DNA of 64,000 nucleotides, taken from the NCBI GenBank assembly GCA_002483285.1, contig DLHP01000033.1, forward strand, positions 1-64,000. Direction: 5' to 3'. The position numbers and the translations under genes are program-made. Position 1 is the stretch's first letter. Each line of letters opens with the position of its first letter. This document shows positions 35,517-41,890 of the stretch, in pieces. This DNA comes from Flavobacterium sp. UBA7665. Lineage in GTDB: Bacteria > Bacteroidota > Bacteroidia > Flavobacteriales > Flavobacteriaceae. The notes under the pieces are model-generated. The model was not told the DNA's origin. It did no database searches and saw nothing but the letters and a program-made list of their open reading frames with translations.

Positions 35517-37077
35517 CTTTAACGGAAAAGCTGCCAGAAATGGCGGCTTTTCTTTTTTTATTCTTGTTCCAACCCTCGTCAACTCTGGTCAAAACCTCAA
35601 TTACCGTGTTAACCTCAGCGGTTCGACACCCGTCATTTCCAAAAATTAACTTCTCGGTAAATAGCGAACCCGCGAGGATTCTTTTTCCATCGTAATCGCT
35701 TTCTATAAACAAAGTATCTAAGTTCGCTAACATTTCTAATCCACTATCTATATATTTTCCGATAGATTCGCAACCCGATTGGAGAACTTCGATTTCCATA
35801 TTCACTTGCATCAATTCGCGATTGTATCGCTCAATCATGTTATTATATCTGTCAGCTGCTAAAGTACCGCTCATAAGCAAATCGTCAGCTTTGTTGAGGT
35901 TGTCTTTGAGCAACTGCTGTCTTTCAGACTTAAGAGCGAGAGCTTTCTTTTTATCTCCGTTGATTTGAGCTTCACTATCTTTCAATATTTCAGAAAACAA
36001 GTCTTTTACATTTTTGTTGATTTGTAAATTTACGAGAAGACCTGCAAATCTTTCATGAGCTTCAAAACTCTGAACTCTCGTCTTGCAGTTTCCACGGCAA
36101 TGGTAATATGCGTACCTCTTATTTCTTCCTGTTGATAAGCTTCCAGTAATTTGGCGGCCACAGTTTTCGCACGTCAAGAAATCCCGTAAAGGAAAATCTT
36201 CATTTCTATTTGAAGGTTTGAGTCCGTGCCAACGACCTTTTCGAAACACCTCCTGAACTTTGTTGAACGTAGCCAAATCAATTAACGGCTCATGAATAGC
36301 ATTGACTACACAGGCGACTTCTTTTTTATACTCAGGTACAATTATTTTCCCCGCGTAGACAATATTCTTGAGCATTTCGCTAAATGAACTTTTTTTAAGA
36401 TTCATTCCTTCGACATAAAGCTTTTTTCTTGTAGCTTCAATTGGCTCAACGTTAAGCGCGACTTGCTTAAAAGCTTTTGTTACAAAGTGCGCCATTGCGT
36501 TAGGTACTAATATCGAGCGTTTGCCTTTCGCACTTCCCCTTGTGCTTTTTGCTCCGTCTCTTTGACTCTCATAGCCAAATGGTGCGCGACTTGCATAATA
36601 ACCTTCCTTTTTTGCCTGATATGTTCCGTCCTTAGTTCTGCTTGCAATCTTGGCACGTTCAGCCTCTCCAATTGAAAGGTAAAAACTTAGGAGGATAACT
36701 CTATCCTGATTCTCAGATTCAAGCCATTGTTCAACTGCATTCGGTTCAATGCCGTAACTCTCAAGTTTTTTTATCTCCGTAAATGCATCGTGAATGTTTC
36801 GGGAAAACCTATCCCATTTCGTAAATAAGATTTTATCTACAAGCCGTTTGTTTGTTTTTACGAATGTTTGTAATCGAGACCACTCAGGACGTTTGAAATT
36901 CTTAGCAGAATGGTCTTCGCGAAAAACGCCGACAACTTCATAATTCATGCGGTCGCAAAAGGCTCGCAGTGTTTCTTCTTGGTAATCTAAACTATATCCC
37001 TGTTGGGCTTGCTCGTCTGTACTTACTCTAACGTATAGTAAGACCTTCTGTAATGCTTCCATTTTCTTCATTTTCAT
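35470..37077 (-). CDS. large serine recombinase (island integrase), 3' end overlaps tRNA-Leu
   Basis: 535-residue large serine recombinase, which breaks and rejoins DNA to insert or excise the element. The resolvase domain carries the nucleophile Ser in YVRVSTDEQAQQG (S19) and the KWDRFSRN arginine motif; a recombinase domain follows (YYASRAPFGYES, IVYAGKIIVPEY), then a zinc ribbon (CENCGRQITG and YYHCRGNC), a coiled coil (about 370-450) and a basic end. The last 16 codons (35470-35517, GAGVEPARF) run antisense to tRNA-Leu, so the stop codon is supplied by the target gene. An alternative start is the ATG at 37062. A small gene overlaps its 5' end by 50 bases. Confidence 0.92.
   Translation of the reverse strand: MKMKKMEALQKVLLYVRVSTDEQAQQGYSLDYQEETLRAFCDRMNYEVVGVFREDHSAKNFKRPEWSRLQTFVKTNKRLVDKILFTKWDRFSRNIHDAFTEIKKLESYGIEPNAVEQWLESENQDRVILLSFYLSIGEAERAKIASRTKDGTYQAKKEGYYASRAPFGYESQRDGAKSTRGSAKGKRSILVPNAMAHFVTKAFKQVALNVEPIEATRKKLYVEGMNLKKSSFSEMLKNIVYAGKIIVPEYKKEVACVVNAIHEPLIDLATFNKVQEVFRKGRWHGLKPSNRNEDFPLRDFLTCENCGRQITGSLSTGRNKRYAYYHCRGNCKTRVQSFEAHERFAGLLVNLQINKNVKDLFSEILKDSEAQINGDKKKALALKSERQQLLKDNLNKADDLLMSGTLAADRYNNMIERYNRELMQVNMEIEVLQSGCESIGKYIDSGLEMLANLDTLFIESDYDGKRILAGSLFTEKLIFGNDGCRTAEVNTVIEVLTRVDEGWNKNKKRKAAISGSFSVKVPGAGVEPARFPTGV
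35505..35517 (+). other. candidate attL core in the tRNA-Leu 3' end
   Basis: CGGCTCCGGGTAC, covering the end of the T-arm, the acceptor 3' strand and the discriminator, occurs again at 49817-49829 in the same orientation. Recombination between the two would leave an intact tRNA. The match is only 13 bases, so this is a candidate. Confidence 0.5.
35526..35559 (+). terminator. terminator after tRNA-Leu
   Basis: AAAAGCTGCCA (35526-35536) pairs with TGGCGGCTTTT (35541-35551), followed by C and seven T. It lies inside the recombinase coding region, read antisense. Confidence 0.85.
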
Positions 37078-37210
37078 TTTTTTTTATGTTTTTTATGTGA
37101 CAAATCTTTGCCACTTGGTATAGAACCTCTCGGATTGTTTCAATCTCTTCATCGGAATATCTTATTCCTTCGCGGTTCACTATCTTTTTACAATCAGTAA
37201 TCGACAGCAT
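37028..37210 (-). CDS. small protein overlapping the recombinase start
   Basis: 60 residues (MLSITDCKKIVNREGIRYSD...). The segment YSDEEIETIREVLYQVAKI resembles a small helical protein often found just upstream of recombinase genes in Bacteroidota; this is memory of the family, not a search result. The stop lies 50 bases inside the recombinase reading frame, which suggests translational coupling. It may be a recombination directionality or accessory factor, but nothing in the sequence proves it. Confidence 0.6.
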   Translation of the reverse strand: MLSITDCKKIVNREGIRYSDEEIETIREVLYQVAKICHIKNIKKNENEENGSITEGLTIR

Positions 37211-37246
37211 TTAATAATCCCGCAGAGATGCTGCGAGAAATTTTTA

Positions 37247-37828
37247 TTAAGTGGTTACTTCAGGATTTAGAAACTTATCGATTCCAGCTCCCCAGTTTAT
37301 TTCTTCTTCTAAGATTGCGTGAACTTCGTCGCCTGTAAGCGATACATCTTTACTGTCAAGCAGTTTTCCGCCAAGCTTAATTGCCGCTAACCAAACAATA
37401 CTTTTCTCGAATAGCTTTACCGTCATTTTATGCATTTCTTCAAAAAATGTATAATTGAAGAAATCGCTTTTAGATAGATTGTTTGCAAATTCTAATTTTT
37501 GACGAACGTTTCCATAATCACTATCAGGAAATATTCCATTAACGGCTTCGCCTAATTTATATGCAATTTCTGGTTTAACATATCCCCATTTAGTTTTTGC
37601 CTCTGCGACAAATCCCGCACAAGAGATTAAACACAGTTCTCGCATCTCGTTATGTAAAAGGTCAGAATACCCGTCCTCAAAATAGATTGGACGGTCACTC
37701 ATTGGCATGCACATTCCTTCGCCATTAGTCTCAGCAGAGATATATCTCAGACGACGACCCAAAATATGGTATATTACAGCGTGTCCTGCTTCATGAAAAG
37801 CAGCTAACTCAATTTGTTTTAGTTTCAT
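37247..37828 (-). CDS. stand-alone FtsH-like (M41-type) zincin
   Basis: 193 residues with a zinc-protease motif at the N-terminus: AFHEAGHAVIYHILGRRL (HEAGH at 12-16), as in the peptidase domain of FtsH. A helical region follows (CLISCAGFVAEAKTKWGY), and SDYGNVRQKLEF and LTGDEVHAILEEEI lie further on, as in M41 C-terminal helices. The AAA+ ATPase and membrane helices of FtsH are absent, so it cannot unfold substrates itself. It lies just upstream of the recombinase module, on the same strand. Similar lone M41-like proteins occur on mobile elements; the target is unknown. Confidence 0.75.
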   Translation of the reverse strand: MKLKQIELAAFHEAGHAVIYHILGRRLRYISAETNGEGMCMPMSDRPIYFEDGYSDLLHNEMRELCLISCAGFVAEAKTKWGYVKPEIAYKLGEAVNGIFPDSDYGNVRQKLEFANNLSKSDFFNYTFFEEMHKMTVKLFEKSIVWLAAIKLGGKLLDSKDVSLTGDEVHAILEEEINWGAGIDKFLNPEVTT

Positions 37829-38214
37829 AATAATATGATTTTAGTTTTAGACATAGGAATTCCTGTCGAAGGAAACTCCGATTTTTAAATTTTGTATGTG
37901 TGGGAATGGCAATTGATGGCCTATCAATTTACCTGCTGTGACTATTCTTTAATTAGTGGCCGCTAAACAGAATAGAAAAATCCTGCAAGAGATTTTGTTT
38001 CTTAGAATTCTTTCACAAATATATTCATGAATTTTCTTTTTTGCAAGCGGCCTAAAGTGCTGAGGGTCAAGTTTGTCAAATATTGTTTTATATTTGGTTT
38101 TTTTTCAAATATAAAACAATATTTGGGAAGCTATAATTGATTGTCAATGAGTTATGATTTTTAAATTCGTAAAAAGCCGAACGTTAATGTTTTGTTAAAC
38201 TTTAAATTAGCCGT
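37829..38214. other. AT-rich intergenic region with a perfect hairpin
   Basis: 386 bases without a credible gene between the zincin and tyrosine recombinase genes. The only structure is the perfect inverted repeat at 38077-38125, listed separately. No clear promoter box was found. Confidence 0.6.
38077..38125. repeat. perfect 20-base inverted repeat
   Basis: Left arm CAAATATTGTTTTATATTTG (38077-38096), nine-base loop of G and T, right arm CAAATATAAAACAATATTTG (38106-38125), an exact reverse complement. There is no T run after either arm, so a terminator is not obvious. A recombinase or regulator binding site beside the tyrosine recombinase gene is possible. Confidence 0.8.
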
Positions 38215-38790
38215 CTAAACACTAAGATAAAGATTACTGATTTCGGTTTCACGGATGCCGAGATATATTTTAGTCGTGGCTACGTTAGTGTGATTAAATA
38301 ACTGGGAAAGCAAAAGTAAAGCTTGGTCGCTGTATTTGTTTACCTCCCAGACCCGACGACCTAATGTTTTCCGCATGAAGTGGCTCGAATACTGTCCCTT
38401 GATATTATAGAAGTTAAAAATACTCTTTAGTTTGCCGTTCACATATTGGACGGAGAAGGGCTTATCTCCGAAACGATTCACAAACATCAAATCACTTTCA
38501 TTTGCCCCAAGCTGTCCGAACACTCGGCAAAGAACAGTTTGCAATTCTGGGTTTATTGTCACGCGCCTCGTCTTTTTGGTTTTTTTCTCAACAATGGTAA
38601 AATAGTCCTGATTCAAGACTTGATTCCATTTAAGCTGCAAAAGGTCGGAAATACGCAGACCGATATAACTGCCAGTCGCAATGAGCAACGCAAATTTTAA
38701 ATCGCCGTCACGCTCCAACTTCAATACTAAGGTTTGCATCTTTTCCCACTCTAAAAAGTCCGAGGTTGTCTTTTGTCCTTTCAGTGCCAT
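38215..38790 (-). CDS. short tyrosine recombinase
   Basis: 191 residues containing only the catalytic domain of a phage-integrase-type recombinase. The active-site set is complete: R46 in GLRISDL, a lysine in the TKKTRR beta-hairpin, HFMR (H137, R140), H167 in LFNHTNV and Y176 in KIYLGI. The N-terminal core-binding domain of usual 300-400 residue integrases is missing, so this is either a shortened family or a 5' truncation; the ATG and upstream region look intact, which favours the former. It may act on the flanking inverted repeats. It is a second recombinase in the island besides the serine type. Confidence 0.85.
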   Translation of the reverse strand: MALKGQKTTSDFLEWEKMQTLVLKLERDGDLKFALLIATGSYIGLRISDLLQLKWNQVLNQDYFTIVEKKTKKTRRVTINPELQTVLCRVFGQLGANESDLMFVNRFGDKPFSVQYVNGKLKSIFNFYNIKGQYSSHFMRKTLGRRVWEVNKYSDQALLLLSQLFNHTNVATTKIYLGIRETEISNLYLSV

Positions 38791-39406
38791 AATTTCAAGT
38801 TTTTACTTTCACTTTTGTTCGATTTAGACCGTTTGTGAAAGCCGTTAATATTCCTCGTTGTGTTAACCCTTGATTTTGTTGGGTTTACCGTGCTTCTTTC
38901 ACTTCTGATAGAAAGTGAAACAAATGTAAATTCCTGGAAATTAACTACCTAACAAAAAATGTTAAATCCAGGACTGGCAAGGCTTTCCGCAATGTATAAT
39001 TTGCTTTATCAATATTTGATTGCATTATTTTGCTTTGATAAGTTTACTGGTTGTGGAGGTTTGTTAATTGAGATTAAGTTTCGACATAATTTGACACCTC
39101 CGCCTTATGAAACTAAATTAAATTTTGGTCAATAACTAAATAAATGCACTAACCTAAGGGGTCTTGACCCCAAAGCGAATGGAGGTTTAAGTTATAAGGG
39201 ATTAAAAAAACGCTATTAGCCTTTATTTACTAATTAAATTTAAAATATTTTACTAATTAAAAATTGCAGTTATAGCAACGATTTCGAAGATAAAAAAAAG
39301 TTAATAAATTTATAAGTGGTTTTTATATAAACCTAACATTATCAAGTGTTTTTCATTTTTTTTCAAAAAAAAACAGATGTATTAAAATAATATTTATCTT
39401 TGTCTC
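38791..39406. other. intergenic region upstream of the tyrosine recombinase
   Basis: 616 bases without a supported gene. It contains CTTTCACTTnTG at 38806-38817 and 38896-38907, with the inverted copy AAGTGAAA at 38913-38920 (an inverted repeat around the second), a palindrome GGGGTCTTGACCCC near 39159-39172, and GGAGGT motifs at 39054, 39103 (inverted) and 39181. These could be recombinase or repressor sites. The last 100 bases are very AT-rich. Confidence 0.5.
39395..39402 (+). promoter_or_regulatory. -7 box of the 189-residue gene, implying a leaderless mRNA
   Basis: TATCTTTG, then TCTC, then the ATG at 39407: the same geometry as at pth. No -33 TTG is clear. Confidence 0.6.
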
Positions 39407-39976
39407 ATGAACAACGGAACACTAAATAAATTTCTAATAGAAAGAAAAAAAGAACTTCTTAAAGAATTAGATGCTATTGATGTACTTATTGATGCTTCTG
39501 ATTCTAAAGATGTATATAGTGAAGTTGTAAAATTATTGTCTGAGCGTATTACTTTTACTCCTCAAGGTTCTACTCGTGCGGAAACTAAAATACTTGAACC
39601 TAAGGATGTTGATATTTCTATCGGAATGGCTGCATCACAAGTTAAATTTTATGGAGGTGGGAAAATGATACCAATTGTTCGTAAAGCAGAGAACACAACA
39701 TGGAAATATTATCTGGTCGAGGTTATTAAACGATTAGAAGGTAGTTGTAAAACGAATGATATTGCTGAGGTAATGATTTATTCAATTAAAGATTTATCTT
39801 TTGTTAGAGCGAGGCAGATTGCTGCTGATTTACTCCCTGAATTAGTTAACGATGGACTACTGGAAGTTGAGAAAGGTGGTTCAAAAAAAGAAGGCCATAC
39901 GTATATGGTTAAGGGGCATAAATTGAAAATTGTTAGAGATTATATAAAACAAATAAGCACCCAAAAGGATGCTTGA
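39407..39976 (+). CDS. hypothetical protein with a winged-helix-like C-terminus
   Basis: 189 residues, AT-rich codon use. The N-terminus is a Lys/Glu/Leu helix (LIERKKELLKELDAIDVLID) that could form a coiled coil. The C-terminal half (about 105-180) has helices followed by LVNDGLLEVEKGGSKKEGHTYMV, a pattern like a winged helix-turn-helix. I do not recognise the family. It has a near-perfect -7 box four bases before its ATG and a strong terminator downstream, so it is probably expressed as a single gene. A DNA-binding or regulatory role in the island is a guess. Confidence 0.65.
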   Translation: MNNGTLNKFLIERKKELLKELDAIDVLIDASDSKDVYSEVVKLLSERITFTPQGSTRAETKILEPKDVDISIGMAASQVKFYGGGKMIPIVRKAENTTWKYYLVEVIKRLEGSCKTNDIAEVMIYSIKDLSFVRARQIAADLLPELVNDGLLEVEKGGSKKEGHTYMVKGHKLKIVRDYIKQISTQKDA

Positions 39977-40125
39977 TAATAAGTTTAAAATGATTGCAGA
40001 AGCACTTTATAATGGTAACGGTCTGTGGAGCAAAGCAGATTCCAAACCTACTTTGGGGATTCATTCCAGAAAAGGGTAAGCGTCCAAAACTTACCAAGCT
40101 TTTGCTTTCTTTTTATTCTAATTTT

Positions 40126-40157
40126 GAAGGAGATGTGTCAGCATCTCCTTCTTTTTT
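40126..40157 (+). terminator. terminator downstream of the 189-residue gene
   Basis: GAAGGAGATG (40126-40135) pairs perfectly with CATCTCCTTC (40142-40151), followed by six T. The 150 bases between the stop codon and this hairpin hold no credible gene. Confidence 0.9.
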
Positions 40158-40224
40158 CAAAAACAAAGATACGCATTTTGTTTCAAAATATTTAAAACAG
40201 CCTATCTTGGCTTGTTCGATATAA

Positions 40225-40389
40225 TTAATGTTTTCCAATAGTCATTTGCCTCTTGTAACTGGTACTTCCGCAAGTGCAACCCGTGAAACTACATTTTTGA
40301 CAAGTGGTTTTATTACATTTGGCGCATTGCTTGGCGCGGTCGCCGCGGTGTGAGTTACCGCAATTAGGGCAAGAGGAAATTTTATCCAT
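40225..40389 (-). CDS. 54-residue cysteine-rich zinc-ribbon protein
   Basis: A very small gene. The product carries CPNCG (C7, C10), CAKC (C22, C25), CQKC (C30, C33) and CTC (C38, C40), eight cysteines in a spacing that suits two zinc sites, followed by a basic tail. It is the last of four packed minus-strand genes, starting 10 bases after the stop of the membrane protein gene. It may bind nucleic acid or a protein partner; nothing more can be read. Support: the ordered cysteine pairs, the position in a tight operon, and the ATG start. Confidence 0.65.
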   Translation of the reverse strand: MDKISSCPNCGNSHRGDRAKQCAKCNKTTCQKCSFTGCTCGSTSYKRQMTIGKH

Positions 40390-40398
40390 CGATGAGGT

Positions 40399-40701
40399 TT
40401 AGTTGGTGAAGTAAAGAATGATGATGCCGACAAATATGACCATGTGCAAGCCCACGATATAAGTGTATGGCTTTTCGTCTTTGGTTTTGTTGTCCAACGC
40501 TCCTTTATAATCGATTGGGTTGACGGCGTTAAACCTCTGTTCGTAATACGGGAGTATTCCCTTGACAAAGATTAATATAGATGCGATACATGACAACCAT
40601 ACGCAAAACCAAAACGAGGTATTTGGGATTCTCATAATCCGCTCTGCTATGAAACCGACGGCAAAGGGAAAGATAAGGTAAAGGATATGTTTTGCGTTCA
40701 T
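40399..40701 (-). CDS. 100-residue membrane protein of the tiny-gene cassette
   Basis: 100 residues with three or four hydrophobic helices: ILYLIFPFAVGFIAE (about 6-20), FWFCVWLSCIASILIFV, and YIVGLHMVIFVGIIILYF near the C-terminus, with a polar stretch (YYEQRFNAVNPIDYKGALDN) between. The family is not recognised. Its ATG overlaps the stop of the 50-residue gene upstream by four bases (ATGA), and the zinc-ribbon gene follows by 10 bases, so these are translated as a set. Confidence 0.7.
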   Translation of the reverse strand: MNAKHILYLIFPFAVGFIAERIMRIPNTSFWFCVWLSCIASILIFVKGILPYYEQRFNAVNPIDYKGALDNKTKDEKPYTYIVGLHMVIFVGIIILYFTN

Positions 40702-40850
40702 TGGTAAGCTGGTTTTACGTTTCCTGTTCGATAGTTCGGATTCATTTTTCTTGCCGTAAGGAGTGCCGCAGATGCGTTAGCAGCAAATACACGTGTTGCG
40801 GTCTTGAACCCGCCGCCCTTTGGGAAAAGGTCAACTATCCATTCTTTCAT
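40698..40850 (-). CDS. 50-residue small protein of the tiny-gene cassette
   Basis: 50 residues: MKEWIVDLFPKGGGFK then an Ala-rich helix (RVFAANASAALLTARK) and a short polar tail. The start lies two bases after the stop of the lipoprotein gene, and the stop overlaps the next start by four bases, which is strong contextual support for a real gene. The family is not recognised. The glycine-rich turn followed by a helix could suit a membrane-surface or DNA-bound peptide. Confidence 0.6.
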   Translation of the reverse strand: MKEWIVDLFPKGGGFKTATRVFAANASAALLTARKMNPNYRTGNVKPAYQ

Positions 40851-40852
40851 CT

Positions 40853-41401
40853 TTATAGTTGTGTTATTGTTCCTTGGAATGTTTGGACGTTTGCGTTAAG
40901 GTTGTCCAATGAGCCACCATTGTAGTAGCGATATATCTTAAATCCAGTCACAACTGCGTTTTCGCCGATGGTGAACTCTACATAATCCTGAACTTGTAAG
41001 TCTGGAAAATCCAGTCTATACGTGACGCGAGGTTGACCTATGGTCACATAATCCTGATGCTGAAAAAGACCGACCGTAAAACTGGAAACAACATCAATTA
41101 GGCGAATGCCGATGCGCGTGTTTGATTTAACGAATGCCGCGCCCTGAAACCATTCATTAGTCCAATAGCTATTGTTGAATTGAGGGGACGGAGTTGTAAC
41201 ATTTTCGTATGGTACACCTTCCATGTTCACGATAGCTTTATCAAGGGTTGCCGAAGTTGGGGACGCGTCAACGATGAGGTCAAATTGCGAGCCTGTCACA
41301 CTTGTTTGACTTGTCGGAGGCATAATTGTTTCTTGGTCATTGTCGCCAGAACAGGAAATTAAAAGGGATAATAATGTTAGGGTAAGTAGCTTTCGTATCA
41401 T
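40853..41401 (-). CDS. lipoprotein heading the tiny-gene cassette
   Basis: 182 residues from the ATG at 41401. It has a lipoprotein signal with lipobox LLISC (cysteine about residue 17), then a Thr/Ser/Pro-rich linker and a beta-rich domain with PENVTTPSPQ-like loops, YWTNEWFQGAAFVKSNT and YVEFTIGENAVVTGFKIYRY. The longer in-frame start at 41425 would lie inside the -7 box (41423-41430) and is rejected. It begins a four-gene operon of packed genes. It is probably exported to the outer membrane; the role is unknown. Confidence 0.7.
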   Translation of the reverse strand: MIRKLLTLTLLSLLISCSGDNDQETIMPPTSQTSVTGSQFDLIVDASPTSATLDKAIVNMEGVPYENVTTPSPQFNNSYWTNEWFQGAAFVKSNTRIGIRLIDVVSSFTVGLFQHQDYVTIGQPRVTYRLDFPDLQVQDYVEFTIGENAVVTGFKIYRYYNGGSLDNLNANVQTFQGTITQL

Positions 41402-41422
41402 GCTAATTTGTTTGAATATTAG

Positions 41423-41453
41423 CAAATATACAAAATAAACAGGTCTAAAACAA
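41423..41453 (-). promoter_or_regulatory. promoter of the tiny-gene cassette
   Basis: TATATTTG (complement of 41423-41430) and TTG (complement of 41451-41453), 20 bases apart. The inverted repeat at 41437-41460 occupies the space between the boxes and the -33 element. Confidence 0.65.
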
Positions 41454-41460
41454 CCTGTTT
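41437..41460. promoter_or_regulatory. operator-like inverted repeat in the divergent promoter
   Basis: AAACAGGT (41437-41444), eight-base spacer, ACCTGTTT (41453-41460), exact arms. It lies between the -33 and -7 boxes of the cassette promoter and 45 bases before the XRE gene, the place expected for a Cro/CI-type repressor. Confidence 0.7.
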
Positions 41461-41471
41461 AATAAGATATA

Positions 41472-41500
41472 TTGAATACGTTGGCATTGCTCTAATTTTC
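41472..41500 (+). promoter_or_regulatory. promoter of the XRE repressor gene
   Basis: TTG at 41472-41474, 18-base spacer, TAATTTTC at 41493-41500 (one mismatch at the last base of the consensus), then four bases and the ATG. Confidence 0.5.
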
Positions 41501-41504
41501 TCCT

Positions 41505-41747
41505 ATGGAAATTAAACACGAAAAAGAGTTGGTAGAGCTTGGGAGTAGAATCAAAAAATTGATTGAGGATAAAGGATTAAAAGTTATGAACGTGGCGCAC
41601 GATGCCAACCTTGATTCAACCAACTTGCGTAAATATGTCCGTGGTACGCAGGATATGCGTTATAGTACCTTATTAAGGATTGCCGCCGCAATCGGCGTTA
41701 CACCTTCGGAACTTTTGGACGGTCTGGAAATAAAAAAAGAAGGCTAA
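41505..41747 (+). CDS. XRE-family (Cro/CI-like) transcriptional repressor
   Basis: 80 residues with a helix-turn-helix of the XRE family: LGSRIKKLIEDKGLKVMNVA, then HDANLDSTNLRKYVRG as the HTH core, and LLRIAAAIGVTPSELLDG as the final helices. It lies divergent from the lipoprotein cassette with an operator-like inverted repeat between them, so autoregulation and control of the cassette are likely. A -7-like TAATTTTC ends four bases before the ATG, with a TTG 18 bases upstream, again suggesting a leaderless mRNA. Its stop overlaps that of a convergent 48-residue gene. Confidence 0.9.
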   Translation: MEIKHEKELVELGSRIKKLIEDKGLKVMNVAHDANLDSTNLRKYVRGTQDMRYSTLLRIAAAIGVTPSELLDGLEIKKEG

Positions 41748-41890
41748 CCCTTCTTTTTGAGCAGCTCGACCAATTCTCTCGCGTCGGCTTTGGAAACCTT
41801 CTTCATATCAATTGTAATCGGATATTTTGGTTTAGTGTCTTCTCTTGCCAGCAATCTTTTAAACTGGTCAACGGTTAATTTGAGCTTCAT
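41744..41890 (-). CDS. 48-residue small protein, convergent with the XRE gene
   Basis: MKLKLTVDQFKRLLARED... ending VELLKKKG: 48 residues, highly charged, with two amphipathic helices (about 5-16 and 33-47). It shares its last bases with the XRE stop codon. The family is not recognised. It has coding-like amino-acid composition and no internal stop, but no neighbour on its strand within 340 bases, so support is moderate. Confidence 0.5.
   Translation of the reverse strand: MKLKLTVDQFKRLLAREDTKPKYPITIDMKKVSKADARELVELLKKKG

Noticed and set aside
38077..38125. Reading the 20-base inverted repeat as a terminator
   Set aside because: Neither side has the T run expected after a terminator hairpin; kept only as a repeat.
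38959..39135. 58-codon plus-strand frame in the gap after the tyrosine recombinase
   Set aside because: No recognisable motif, no promoter and no operon context.
39994..40224. 76-codon reading frame after the 189-residue gene
   Set aside because: It runs through a strong perfect hairpin terminator (40126-40157) and shows no family features.
40242..40568. 108-codon minus-strand frame
   Set aside because: It overlaps the better-supported membrane protein and zinc-ribbon genes in another frame; its Ser/Thr/Ala-rich text has no motif.
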